NCBI RefSeq assembly: GCF_010894435.1
Contig: NZ_JAAIXZ010000003.1
Coordinates: 682,001-746,000, forward strand
DNA from: Pyxidicoccus trucidator
Lineage (GTDB): Bacteria; Myxococcota; Myxococcia; Myxococcales; Myxococcaceae
DNA: 64,000 nt
Direction: 5' to 3'
Shown here: in pieces, positions 45,186-53,456 of the stretch
Layout of the letters: the number at the start of each line of letters is the position of its first letter
How positions within the stretch are numbered: the first letter of the stretch is position 1
Program-made: the position numbers and the translations under genes
Notes under the pieces: model-generated
Told to the model about the DNA's origin: nothing
The model's database searches: none
What the model saw: only the letters and a program-made list of their open reading frames with translations

Positions 45186-45563
45186 CTACCAGCGCATGAG
45201 CTCGAACTGCACCGCGCCGAACAGCCCGAGCGCACAGGCCGCCGCCACCGCGAGCGCGAGCCCGCCAGTCCGGACTCGCTGGCCCACAGTCTGACGGCGC
45301 AGCAGCCACAGCCCGACGACAAGTCCCAGCAGCGCCCCCACCGGAGTGCCCAGGAGCAGCCCGAACAGGCCCGGGAAGCCGTGCGCATCTTGCCGCAGCG
45401 CCTTGTCGGTGAGCACGCCCACCGTCAGCCCGAGCGCGCCTCCACCCACGGTGAGCGCCGCGAGGGAGAACAGCCCGCTGCCAATGGCGCGAGCGGTGGA
45501 GACGGGCCCACGAGTCGGTGCCTCGCTGTCGCGGCTGGGAGCCGGAGCGGGGTGTGCGCTCAA
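45186..45563 (-). CDS. Small three-helix membrane protein
   Basis: The product is 125 residues if read from TTG 45563, which overlaps the upstream SDR stop as TTGA; this suggests translational coupling, while a downstream GTG is also possible. After a Pro/Ser-rich tail there are three Gly/Ala/Leu-rich membrane segments (about 28-48, 60-85, 100-120) with small-residue packing motifs such as GGGALGLTVGVL. No family is recognised. It is the last gene of the minus-strand run that begins with the AAA ATPase. Confidence 0.55.
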   Translation of the reverse strand: MSAHPAPAPSRDSEAPTRGPVSTARAIGSGLFSLAALTVGGGALGLTVGVLTDKALRQDAHGFPGLFGLLLGTPVGALLGLVVGLWLLRRQTVGQRVRTGGLALAVAAACALGLFGAVQFELMRW

Positions 45564-46393
45564 GGCTTGCCCGACCGCAGGAGCCGCCTGCGCATGTAGC
45601 CGTCGAAAGCGACGACGGCACGGTGGAACAGGCCGGGAGACAGCCGCCGCAAGCGCCAGCCCCACCGCGCATCGGCCATGGGGAGCACGTAGAGCGCGCC
45701 ACGGTCCACGGCCTTCAGAAGCTTCTGTGCGACGACGTCCGGGCCCACGCGGGCCGTGTCGACCATGCGGGTGCCGAGGGTGCGGAGCGTGTCGTCGGAG
45801 TAGTGGCCCGAGCTGGCGATGTTGGTGCGGAAGAAGGTGGGACAGGCAACGGTGACGCCGACGCCGGCGGTGCGCAGCTCCGCTGAGAGTGTCTCGGACA
45901 GCGCCACCACGGCGGCCTTGGAGGCGTTGTAGGGCGCGAGGTCGGGCGCGTACAGGAGCCCCGCCGCCGAGGCGATGTTGAGGATGTGCCCCGAGCCCTG
46001 TTTGCGCAGGCGCGGGACGAAGGCATGGCAGCCGTGGATGACGCCCCACAGGTTGACGTCCAGCACATGCTTCCAGTCCGCGAGCGGCAGCTCCCCCACG
46101 CGCCCCGCGCTCAGCACACCCGCGTTGTTGACGAGCAGGTCCACGCCACCGAAGGCGCTCTCGGCGGCCTGGGCCAGGGCCTCGACCTGTTCCGGGTTGG
46201 CGACGTTGCACACGTGGACGTGGGCCTCGCCACCGGCGGCGATGACGCGCTGGGCGGTCTCCTCGGCGGAGACCGCGTTGATGTCGGAGACGAGCACGCG
46301 GGCCTGTCTCCGGGCGAGTGCTTCGCAAAGCGCGCGGCCCAGGCCACTGCCGGCACCGGTGACGACTGCTCGGGGACGCGGGGGAAGGCTCAT
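45560..46393 (-). CDS. Short-chain dehydrogenase/reductase
   Basis: The product is 277 residues. Classical SDR: NAD(P)-binding TGAGSGLGRAL at the N-terminus, NNAG (LVNNAGVLSAG), catalytic Ser in NIASAAG, and the Tyr/Lys pair in YNASKAAV. A DIN at the end of strand 2 favours NAD over NADP (inference). The C-terminal 60 residues are basic and may associate with membrane. The substrate is unknown. The gene starts 5 bases after the NADAR gene stop and is coupled to the small membrane protein downstream. Confidence 0.92.
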   Translation of the reverse strand: MSLPPRPRAVVTGAGSGLGRALCEALARRQARVLVSDINAVSAEETAQRVIAAGGEAHVHVCNVANPEQVEALAQAAESAFGGVDLLVNNAGVLSAGRVGELPLADWKHVLDVNLWGVIHGCHAFVPRLRKQGSGHILNIASAAGLLYAPDLAPYNASKAAVVALSETLSAELRTAGVGVTVACPTFFRTNIASSGHYSDDTLRTLGTRMVDTARVGPDVVAQKLLKAVDRGALYVLPMADARWGWRLRRLSPGLFHRAVVAFDGYMRRRLLRSGKP

Positions 46394-46398
46394 GCGTG

Positions 46399-46845
46399 CT
46401 ATCTCCGGAGCTCCTCGCGGACCTCCATCAGGATGCGGCCCAGCATGTTCCTTCCGCTGCCGTCTCCGCCATCGCCCCAGTAGTCGTCCTGTTCGGTGTG
46501 CTCGACGAGCTTCGCGTCGCCGGTGTCGAGCAGGAGCCGGGTGAGGTCCGCGTGCTGGGTGAACTTCGCCCGGACGGCCTCGCGCATGACGGAGACCCTG
46601 GTGGACTCCCAGTCCCGCCGCAGCTTGCGCTTGCGGTCTCGACCCATGCGAGCGGCGAGCATCGGCGTCCGGGCCTGGCGGACCTCTTCCTGGTCGTCGG
46701 CGTCCTCGAACTTCTGGGCCTGGAAGAAGTGCTCGCTCGTGGGCCACGTCCGGCCACGGAGCTTGATGGGGTAGGGCGCGAAGTTCGAGCACCAGCCATG
46801 GTCGTCGGTGACGCTGTAGAAGTGGATGACCTCGGACTCGGACAT
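46399..46845 (-). CDS. NADAR-family enzyme (YbiA-like)
   Basis: The product is 148 residues from ATG 46845. The family motifs are complete: FYSVTDDHGWCSNFAPYPI, WPTSEHFFQAQKF (Glu38), MREAVRAKFTQHADLTRLLL with LLDTGDAKLVEH, and DDYWGDGGDGSGRNMLGRIL. E. coli YbiA has N-glycosidase activity on riboflavin intermediates, and several NADAR proteins remove ADP-ribose from DNA or proteins, sometimes in toxin-antitoxin pairs. It lies 40 bases downstream of the PP2C gene and 5 upstream of the SDR. Being in a run with an ATPase, a TOPRIM-like protein and a phosphatase makes a conflict-related role worth considering. Confidence 0.92.
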   Translation of the reverse strand: MSESEVIHFYSVTDDHGWCSNFAPYPIKLRGRTWPTSEHFFQAQKFEDADDQEEVRQARTPMLAARMGRDRKRKLRRDWESTRVSVMREAVRAKFTQHADLTRLLLDTGDAKLVEHTEQDDYWGDGGDGSGRNMLGRILMEVREELRR

Positions 46846-46885
46846 GGATGGGCCCTCGCGGTGCAGCCTGGCGCGGATGCGCAAG

Positions 46886-47515
46886 TCAGTGCCGGGGTCG
46901 GCACAGCGTGAGACCGACGTCATCCTGCAAGCCACCTGACACCAACCTGGGAAGCGCCGCCAGCTCACGGGCAGAGGCAGCGAGGTCCGGGCCGGAGGCC
47001 ACGGCGCGGATGCGAGGTGCGTCGGCGTACTTGAACAGACCATCCGTCCCTGCAAGCAGCGTTCCGCCATTCCACGGCACGTCGAAATAGACCGGCAGGG
47101 CCTCACCACTCCCGAGCAGGGGCTTGCGGCGCTGGTGCTGGGTAACGACGGTGTGCGAGTCACCGTGAATCAGCCACAGCTCGGAGTCTCCAACGCTGGC
47201 GCCGATGATGCGGCCCTCCGTGACGCAGGCGGCCACCGCGGTGGTCTCTCCGCCATGCCCAGTCGACGCCAGCAGGTGGTCGCACTGTTCCAGGAGGTTG
47301 CTCCACGCCTCGGGCCGCAAGAGGTCGGAGCGGTCGACCGTGGCGGCCCGCACCGCGCGGACCACGCCAGCGGCGGCATCAACTCCGCGCCTCGAGTTGC
47401 CCGCGCCATCCGCGACCACGAGCACCATGGCCTCACCCAGGGGCAGGACGGCCACGTGGTCCGCGCTCGTCTCCGCGTGGGGCTCCACCACCTGTGCTGT
47501 CTCGAAGCGCGGCAT
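46886..47515 (-). CDS. Small PP2C-family phosphatase
   Basis: The product is 209 residues, shorter than the usual 240-260. The metal-binding residues are there: Asp19 (ADHVAV), Asp36-Gly37 (VVADGAGN), Asp158-Gly159 (GTDGLFKY) and Asp198/Asp199 (LQDDVGL); GETTAV and GDSELW complete the fold. The trimmed loops suggest a minimal single-domain enzyme. PP2C enzymes reverse Ser/Thr phosphorylation, but no kinase gene is in this run. Only 20 bases separate it from the TOPRIM-like gene, so it is probably co-expressed with the ATPase pair. Confidence 0.87.
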   Translation of the reverse strand: MPRFETAQVVEPHAETSADHVAVLPLGEAMVLVVADGAGNSRRGVDAAAGVVRAVRAATVDRSDLLRPEAWSNLLEQCDHLLASTGHGGETTAVAACVTEGRIIGASVGDSELWLIHGDSHTVVTQHQRRKPLLGSGEALPVYFDVPWNGGTLLAGTDGLFKYADAPRIRAVASGPDLAASARELAALPRLVSGGLQDDVGLTLCRPRH

Positions 47516-47535
47516 ACCGGGCCTCCAGGAATGAA

Positions 47536-48393
47536 TCAGAGGTTGCGCAGGACGCGATCCGCGCTTCGGCTCGCAGTGAGCGGGTGGCAGGGGCCGGGTG
47601 CCGGATTGTCTACCCCGAGCGCATCAGCAAGGTCCGAGAAGAGGGAGCGGGCCAACCGGGTATGCGCGTCGATGGAGAGCACTCCGGGCCAGTTCAGCTC
47701 GCGCAAAGCGCGCGCGCCGCCCTCTGACTCGCGGTAGGACTTCGCATCCGTGCCCTCTGGATCGATGAGGTACTGGAGGTACCGCTTCGGGTGCTTCTTC
47801 CGGTCCGCCGTAGCCCAGTGCTTTGTGCCGTCTGGCGTCGCGAGGAACGGCGCTTCTTCGGTCACGAAGTCTTCGACATCGTGGGTTGTTGCATCGACGG
47901 TGGAGGGGCGCTTTGCGCCAGCGCGAGTCAGTGCCGCGGGCTCACCGAAGAAGTACGCCTCCACCATGGGAGACAGCAGGTGGAATGAGCAGTGCTCGCG
48001 GATACGCTCGGCGGCCTGCTCCCGTCGGCGGGTGCTGGGCCACGCGTAGGTATCGAGGTGTCGCTTCACCGCGTTCCGGAGTGTCGAGGTCACCACCGCG
48101 AGCTGGTCCAGGTTCACCAGCTCCACATCATCGACAGCGATGACGAGGTCCGGCGGCACGCCATTCCGTCCCGGGTCTGTCGAGGCGACCATGGCTTGTG
48201 CGAGCCGGTCCACCACGGATAGCGGACCACCGGGGCGTGGCGGTGGGGCCGAGGTCAGTCGGATGCGCGTGCTGGTGAACGAGTCGCGAGGCTCGGGTGC
48301 GACGAACGTCGCATCCGGGAAGTAGCGCTTCAGCGAGTCACCCAGCGCGAGCTGCTCGCAGCGGCCGGTGGTGATGAGGACGACCTGTTTCAT
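47536..48393 (-). CDS. TOPRIM/DUF4276-like partner of AAA ATPase
   Basis: The product is 285 residues. The start is overlapped by the ATPase stop (TGATG at 48395-48391), so translation is coupled. The N-terminal strand QVVLITTGRCEQLALGDSL puts a Glu (13) where TOPRIM-type proteins have their catalytic Glu. DLVIAVDDVEL places Asp88-Asp89 and Glu91 where the second acidic cluster is expected. The rest is helical with basic patches (HWATADRKKHPKRYLQYLID). This resembles the DUF4276/TOPRIM proteins often encoded next to AAA_15/21 ATPases, some of which are anti-phage nucleases. Assignment rests on pattern and context, not on a clear family match. Confidence 0.6.
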   Translation of the reverse strand: MKQVVLITTGRCEQLALGDSLKRYFPDATFVAPEPRDSFTSTRIRLTSAPPPRPGGPLSVVDRLAQAMVASTDPGRNGVPPDLVIAVDDVELVNLDQLAVVTSTLRNAVKRHLDTYAWPSTRRREQAAERIREHCSFHLLSPMVEAYFFGEPAALTRAGAKRPSTVDATTHDVEDFVTEEAPFLATPDGTKHWATADRKKHPKRYLQYLIDPEGTDAKSYRESEGGARALRELNWPGVLSIDAHTRLARSLFSDLADALGVDNPAPGPCHPLTASRSADRVLRNL

Positions 48394-49517
48394 CAGCTCT
48401 GCTGAGGCTCCACAGGCGAGCCGAACTCCAGATGCGCGTAGAGGTCGCCCAGCGAGAAGTGCGAGAGGTACTCGGGGTCTCGGACCCTGGGCAGCGGCAT
48501 CGGGTTGGTGGGCTGGCCCTTCTCCATGACGAACACCTGCTCGGGGCACTCGCGGAATTGGTCGAGCACCACGGGCGAGTGGGTGGCGAGCAGCACGGTG
48601 CTGTTCGTCTTCGCGGCCCAGGTCCGGAACGCCTCGATGAGGTGCTTGATGGCGAAGGGGTGGAGCGAGTTCTCCACCTCGTCGATGGCGACGATGCCGT
48701 CATTGGGAACCGAAGCCACGGCGCACAGGTGCAGGAGGGCAACGAGCAGGCCGTTGGGCGCGAAGGTGATGGGGTAGCTCGTGTCGGGCTTCGGCGTGAC
48801 CACCCTCGCCGTCACCGTCGTCCCCGCGGTCTCGAAGTCCAGGTCCGCGAAGACATCCGGGAAGAGCTTGCGGAGGTTGTCCATCACGAAGTCGTACCGG
48901 GGTCGGTCGGTACGTGTGTCCCGCCAGTTGCGCAGGAGGGAGAAGACGTTGCGTCCGTGCAAGTCGAGCGTCTTGTCGGAGGTGATGGTAGAGCCGCTCT
49001 CACGCAGATGCGAGAGGTGGTACTCCGAAAAGCAGCGGTAGGACTGCACCAGCGATCGAAGGACGAAGAGGCCAGGAGTGAGCTGGAAGGTATCGGAGGC
49101 GACGCGCAGGAGGCTGCGCTCATCGGCAGGGAGTTGCTTCCCCGCCAACGTGATGTCTCGCGTCCCCGTGCGCAGGCCATCCAGTCCGTTCTCTCCGCGA
49201 ACACCCTCCGTATAGAAGTCCGGGTTCTTCATCGCACCGTCTGGAACGGTGAGCGCCCAGTGCGCGTTGTTCGCGGTGACACTCAAGAACACACCCTGGT
49301 CAGGGGCTGCTTCGAAGTGTCTGAGCCCGTCGCGCCCTCCGCGCTCATTCAAGGCCCGAACGAAACCCTGCTCGAAGGTATGACGCAGCAGCTGGAGCAC
49401 ATCCAGGAGCGTGCTCTTGCCTGCTCCGTTCGGCCCGACGAGCGCGCATACACCTTCCGGGCTCCATTCCACATGCTGGAGCGCTCGGTAGTTGCGAACG
49501 ACGAGTGTGAACGGCAT
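48393..49517 (-). CDS. AAA_21/OLD-like ATPase
   Basis: The product is 374 residues from ATG 49517. It has Walker A GPNGAGKS (28-35), a central insert of about 200 residues with helices and strands, the region FAPNGLLVALLHLCAV in place of an ABC signature, Walker B IVAIDE (Asp279-Glu280) followed by VENSLHP, and His313 in ATHSPVVLDQ. This is the SMC/RecF-like ATPase subclass found in OLD, RloA, AbiL-type and other defence systems. It ends inside the start of the TOPRIM-like gene, and the pair probably forms an ATPase-effector complex. It heads the minus-strand run down to 45186. Confidence 0.88.
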   Translation of the reverse strand: MPFTLVVRNYRALQHVEWSPEGVCALVGPNGAGKSTLLDVLQLLRHTFEQGFVRALNERGGRDGLRHFEAAPDQGVFLSVTANNAHWALTVPDGAMKNPDFYTEGVRGENGLDGLRTGTRDITLAGKQLPADERSLLRVASDTFQLTPGLFVLRSLVQSYRCFSEYHLSHLRESGSTITSDKTLDLHGRNVFSLLRNWRDTRTDRPRYDFVMDNLRKLFPDVFADLDFETAGTTVTARVVTPKPDTSYPITFAPNGLLVALLHLCAVASVPNDGIVAIDEVENSLHPFAIKHLIEAFRTWAAKTNSTVLLATHSPVVLDQFRECPEQVFVMEKGQPTNPMPLPRVRDPEYLSHFSLGDLYAHLEFGSPVEPQQS

Positions 49518-49796
49518 CCGAAGGACCTCGGTTCCTGACCGCGCGTAGTCTCCACGGTGCCACAACCCGGACGCATTGCGGCATTTCCATCTGCACGAGC
49601 AACACCCCAGGAGTGCTCATTCCCGACGGACGGCGGCAGCCAGGGCCCATTCCCCGGCACCACCGGGTTCTTCCCGACACACCCCTTTTCCCCGTCTTCA
49701 CAGCCCGCGCGCACACGGGACATGGTGGGCTCCAGAGCAGGCAGGCAACCACCGCGTTCCGTGACGTAGCGGTCGAATCCGGCTAGAACCGCCGCC

Positions 49797-50051
49797 GTGA
49801 GACGCGACGCTTATGGAACATTCGCCGCCGTCGTCGCGGTGACCTTTCTCGGATGCAATGACCTGGAGGTCTGTGGCTCCACGACCCAGGACATCACCCG
49901 TGACGACGGGGAGGTCTACCGCTGTGTCACCGCCGAGGACTGCCCTCGCACCTCTCGCGTCAACGTGTGCGTCACCGACGTGTCCCCCGTGGCCGAGTGT
50001 GTGAGCTGCGATGACACGAAGTGCGTCTCAGTGATTCCGGAGGCCTGCTAG
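49797..50051 (+). CDS. Small Cys-rich lipoprotein
   Basis: The product is 84 residues from GTG 49797. The lipobox is FLGC (Cys20). The mature peptide has seven more Cys (VCGS; YRCV; EDCP; NVCV; ECVSC; KCVS; EAC), enough for a tight disulfide-bonded domain. No family is known. Its TAG stop overlaps the GTG start of the TPR lipoprotein gene by one base (TAGTG), so the two are co-translated. Confidence 0.65.
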   Translation: MRRDAYGTFAAVVAVTFLGCNDLEVCGSTTQDITRDDGEVYRCVTAEDCPRTSRVNVCVTDVSPVAECVSCDDTKCVSVIPEAC

Positions 50052-50956
50052 TGCGGCCACTACGCCTCGCGCTCGTCGTCCTGGCCCTGGCTGGCGCGGG
50101 CTGCCGCGACAAGCCCGTGGACCACCTCCAGAAGGCCCGCGACGCCACCTTCGAGAAGCGTCCCGACGAGGCCCTCGTCGAGTACCGCAAGGCCTTCGAC
50201 GGGCTGCGCCTCGACAGCACGCCCGAGGCGTCCGTCCTGCGCGCCCGCGCCCTCAAGGGCGCCGCCGACGTCTACTGGCTGGAGCAGCGCAAGGTGAAGG
50301 AAGCCGTCGGTGTCTACCGCGAGCTCATCCAGCAGTGCCCCGACTCCCCCGAGGCGCTCGACGCGCGCATCATCCTCGCGGAGCTGCTGCGCGTGCACTA
50401 CCGCGACCTGCGCGGCTCCATCGACCAGCTCACCACCGCCCTCAAGCTCAACCCGCCCCAGGGCGCCGAGCTGCACTACCAGGTCGCCAAGCTCTACTTC
50501 GAGCTCGCGGACTACCAGCAGGTCGAGCTGGAGACGCGCCGCCTCATCGAGCGCTTTCCCACCAGCGCCTTCGTGGACGACTCCATCTTCCTCCAGGCCC
50601 AGGCCGTCGCGATGATGGAGGGCCGCCGTCAGGAGGCCTCCCGCACCTTCGCGGACCTGCGCACCCGCTTCCCGGACTCCGAGCTGGCCCCCTACGCCCT
50701 CTTCGAGATGGGCAAGCTGCGCGCCGACGCCGGGGACAACGAGAAGGCGATTGAGACCTGGGTGGAGACGCTGAAGACGCACCCGGACCCGACGCTGGTG
50801 CAGGACTACATCGCCCGCGCCCGCAAGCGCATCTCCAACACCACCGCGGAAGGCGTGGGCCAGCGCGAGGCGGCCTTCGACCGCGCCCGCCCGGCCCGCA
50901 GCTCGCTGGAGGCCGTGGGCGGCCGGCCCGAAGAAGCCGCGAACGAGCACAACTGA
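50051..50956 (+). CDS. TPR-repeat lipoprotein
   Basis: The product is 301 residues from GTG 50051; the in-frame ATG 30 bases earlier lies inside the previous gene and spoils the signal peptide. The lipobox is GAGC. About six TPR-like helix pairs follow (KARDATFEKRPDEALVEYRK; EAVGVYRELIQQCPDSPEAL; QVELETRRLIERFPTSAFVD), as in BamD-type scaffold lipoproteins. It is not BamD by length or ends. A periplasmic-face scaffold role is likely. The C-terminal 35 residues are low-complexity. Confidence 0.8.
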   Translation: MRPLRLALVVLALAGAGCRDKPVDHLQKARDATFEKRPDEALVEYRKAFDGLRLDSTPEASVLRARALKGAADVYWLEQRKVKEAVGVYRELIQQCPDSPEALDARIILAELLRVHYRDLRGSIDQLTTALKLNPPQGAELHYQVAKLYFELADYQQVELETRRLIERFPTSAFVDDSIFLQAQAVAMMEGRRQEASRTFADLRTRFPDSELAPYALFEMGKLRADAGDNEKAIETWVETLKTHPDPTLVQDYIARARKRISNTTAEGVGQREAAFDRARPARSSLEAVGGRPEEAANEHN

Positions 50957-50978
50957 AGCTCGCGGCCTCGGGCCCGTC

Positions 50979-51902
50979 CTACGCCGGCACGTCCAGCACC
51001 GCCTCCATGAGGGGCGCCGCCACCGCCGGGTCATCCGCGTCCGCCACCAGCAGCAGGTGCACGCGTCCGCCCTCCACCCGCGCGTCCACGCCCTCCAGCT
51101 TCACCTTCGCGTCCACCGCGTCCAGGAACAGCGGCGAGCCGTCCGGTGCCAGCACTCCCACCGCCGAGCCCGTCACCCGCCCGTCCGCGTAGGCGTCGCG
51201 CGTGTCCTCGGCCGCCGCGGTGAAGACCAGCCGCCCGTCCGGCAGCGGTGACGCGTCCGTGAAGGACAGGCGCACCCCGCCGGCCCGGCCCAGCTCCCAC
51301 CGTCGCGTGGTGCGCAGCACGTCCGGGCCCAGCGCGCCCACCTCCAGCCCGCGCCGCGCGCGCTCCAGGTCCAGGTCCACCAGCGCGTCCACGCCCACGT
51401 CCCCGTTGCCCCGGTTGAGCAGCCGCAGCCGCCCGCCCACCACCGCCGCGCCCTCGATGTTGAGCGGCCCCAACTCCCGCGCGAGCTGCGCGTACATCGC
51501 CGTGCAGTCCACCGTCGCCACGCCGCCCGCCAGCGTCCCGTCCGCGCCCAGCCGCACCACCGCCCCGCGCCGCCGCGTCTCCGCCGAGCCCGAGGGCAGT
51601 GCCAGCAGCGCCCCGTGCGGCGCGCCCGCAAGCGGCCCCAGCAGACACAGCACCTCCAGGTCCGGCTTGGCCGCCTTGCGCGCCTTCGCCTCGTCCGGCA
51701 GCTCGCCCGGGAAGAGGCGCACGCTGCGCCCCGGCGCGTCGCCTTGCGCGGGGAAGACGGCCAGGTGCAGGGCGTCATCCGCGACGATGTAGAGCCAGGG
51801 CCCCACGCGCACCAGTCCGCTGGCGGCGGACACGTGGGCGGGGCGGCCGGGCGCCTCCGGGGACTCCAGGGTGAGGGTGCGCCTGAGGGTGGTGCGAATC
51901 AT
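50979..51902 (-). CDS. Hypothetical beta-propeller-like protein
   Basis: The product is 307 residues with no signal peptide. Repeated strand-rich units (WLYIVADDALHLAVF; GALLALPSGS; RLRLLNRGNGDVG; DGRLVFTAAAEDTRDAY) suggest a six-bladed propeller. An Asn-rich loop and IEGAAVVGGRLRLL resemble esterase-like/phytase-like (SdiA-regulated or DUF6929-type) proteins, but catalytic residues cannot be identified by eye. The gene converges on the TPR lipoprotein gene and lies 40 bases upstream of no clear partner. Function unknown. Confidence 0.65.
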   Translation of the reverse strand: MIRTTLRRTLTLESPEAPGRPAHVSAASGLVRVGPWLYIVADDALHLAVFPAQGDAPGRSVRLFPGELPDEAKARKAAKPDLEVLCLLGPLAGAPHGALLALPSGSAETRRRGAVVRLGADGTLAGGVATVDCTAMYAQLARELGPLNIEGAAVVGGRLRLLNRGNGDVGVDALVDLDLERARRGLEVGALGPDVLRTTRRWELGRAGGVRLSFTDASPLPDGRLVFTAAAEDTRDAYADGRVTGSAVGVLAPDGSPLFLDAVDAKVKLEGVDARVEGGRVHLLLVADADDPAVAAPLMEAVLDVPA

Positions 51903-51942
51903 GGCCGTGCCTCCCGCGAGCGGGCCGCGATGCCCTACCGCT

Positions 51943-53268
51943 TCAGAGCAGCGTACCGCGCAGAATCAGGCTGGCGACGGTGAAGTAGATGACCACGCCG
52001 CTGACGTCCACCAGCGTGGCCACGAAGGGCGCGGACGCGCTCGCGGGGTCGAACCCGAAGCGCCGCAGCACCAGCGGCAGCATGGAGCCCGCCAGCGTGC
52101 CGAACGTCACCACGCCCAGCACGGACAGCGCCACCGCGACTCCCAGCCGCAAGAAGTGCTCACCGTACGCATCCGAGACGGAGTGCCAGATGACGATGCG
52201 CAAGAGGCCCACCACTCCCAGCACCAGGCCCAGCACCAGGCCGGACAGCGCCTCGCGCTTGGCCACGCGCCACCAGTCCTTCAGCCGCATCTCCCCCAGC
52301 GCCAGCGCGCGGATGATGAGCGTGGACGTCTGGCTGCCGGAGTTGCCACCCGAGGAGATGATGAGCGGCACGAAGAGGCTCAGCACCACGGCGGTGGCGA
52401 TTTCGTCCTCGAAGCTGCTCATGGCGGTGGCGGTGAGCATCTGCCCCAGGAAGAGCACCAGCAGCCAGCCAATGCGCTTCTTCAGCATGCCGAAGAAGCC
52501 CACCTCGAAGTAGGGCGCCTCGAGGGCCTCCATGCCGCCGACCTTCTGGATGTCCTCGGTGGCCTCCTCCTGCACGACGTCGACGATGTCGTCCACCGTG
52601 ACGATGCCCTTCATCCGGTTCTGCTCGTCGAGCACCGGCAGGGCCATGAAGCCGTGCTCGCTGAACAGCCGGCCCACCGCCTCCTGGTCCGTGTTCTCCG
52701 CCACGGTGATGACGTCGCTCTGCATGACGTCCGCCACCTTCTTGTCGGGGGCGGCCTGGAAGAGCTGGCGCAGCGACAGCACGCCCAGCAGGTGCTGCCC
52801 GGCGTCGAGCGCGTAGGCGTAATAGACAGTCTCCACCTTCTCCCGCGCCTGCTTGCGCAGGTAGCCGATGGCCTCGTCGATGCTCATCTCCGGCCGCACG
52901 CGGGCGAAGCGCGGGTTCATCAGACCGCCGGCGTCGTCCTCCGCGTAGGCCAGCAGCACGTTGACCTCGCGGCGGCTGGCGTCGTCGAGCTGCGAGAGGA
53001 TGGACTCCGCCTGCTCGGGCTCCACCGCCTGCACCAGGTCCGCCAGGTCGTCGGGCGGCAGCACCCGCACCCAGGTGCGGCGCTCGCCGGGCGGCAGGTG
53101 GAGGATGAGCTCCGCCTGGTCCCGTGCGGACAGGGCGATGAAGAAGTCGTCCGCCACGTCGGTGGGCAGCAGCCGGAAGCCCTCCAGGCGCTCGTCGATG
53201 GAGAGCACCGGCCACGCCTCGTGCAACTCCTCGAAGGAGAGCGCGGCGCTCTGAGGGCTTTCCATCAT
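51943..53268 (-). CDS. mgtE: Magnesium transporter MgtE
   Basis: The product is 441 residues. The start at ATG 53268 (or the adjacent ATG 53265) follows GGGAGGTGA by 4 bases, one of the best ribosome sites in the window. Layout: N domain of superhelical repeats (about 10-130), two CBS domains (about 135-255), then five membrane helices forming the Mg2+ pore. The family signature SSGGNSGSQTSTLIIRALAL is present, as is PFVATLVDVSGVVIYF in the last helices. CBS and N domains close the channel when cytosolic Mg2+ is high. Gene order relative to its neighbours carries no functional message. Confidence 0.95.
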   Translation of the reverse strand: MMESPQSAALSFEELHEAWPVLSIDERLEGFRLLPTDVADDFFIALSARDQAELILHLPPGERRTWVRVLPPDDLADLVQAVEPEQAESILSQLDDASRREVNVLLAYAEDDAGGLMNPRFARVRPEMSIDEAIGYLRKQAREKVETVYYAYALDAGQHLLGVLSLRQLFQAAPDKKVADVMQSDVITVAENTDQEAVGRLFSEHGFMALPVLDEQNRMKGIVTVDDIVDVVQEEATEDIQKVGGMEALEAPYFEVGFFGMLKKRIGWLLVLFLGQMLTATAMSSFEDEIATAVVLSLFVPLIISSGGNSGSQTSTLIIRALALGEMRLKDWWRVAKREALSGLVLGLVLGVVGLLRIVIWHSVSDAYGEHFLRLGVAVALSVLGVVTFGTLAGSMLPLVLRRFGFDPASASAPFVATLVDVSGVVIYFTVASLILRGTLL

Positions 53269-53456
53269 CGGCTCACCTCCCAGCGGGTGGAGCGCGCGGT
53301 GCACGCGGCGCGCGGGCCTCTCTACACCCGAGTGGTGGGCGCCGCGAGAGGCAGGCAGGCGACTTTCCACACTATTTCGTGCGTTCGTCACCTGGGCTCC
53401 GGGCCCGCACCGTCCGTGTGGGCTCCAACTGCCCGCCAGGGCCAGCGCGCGGCGGC

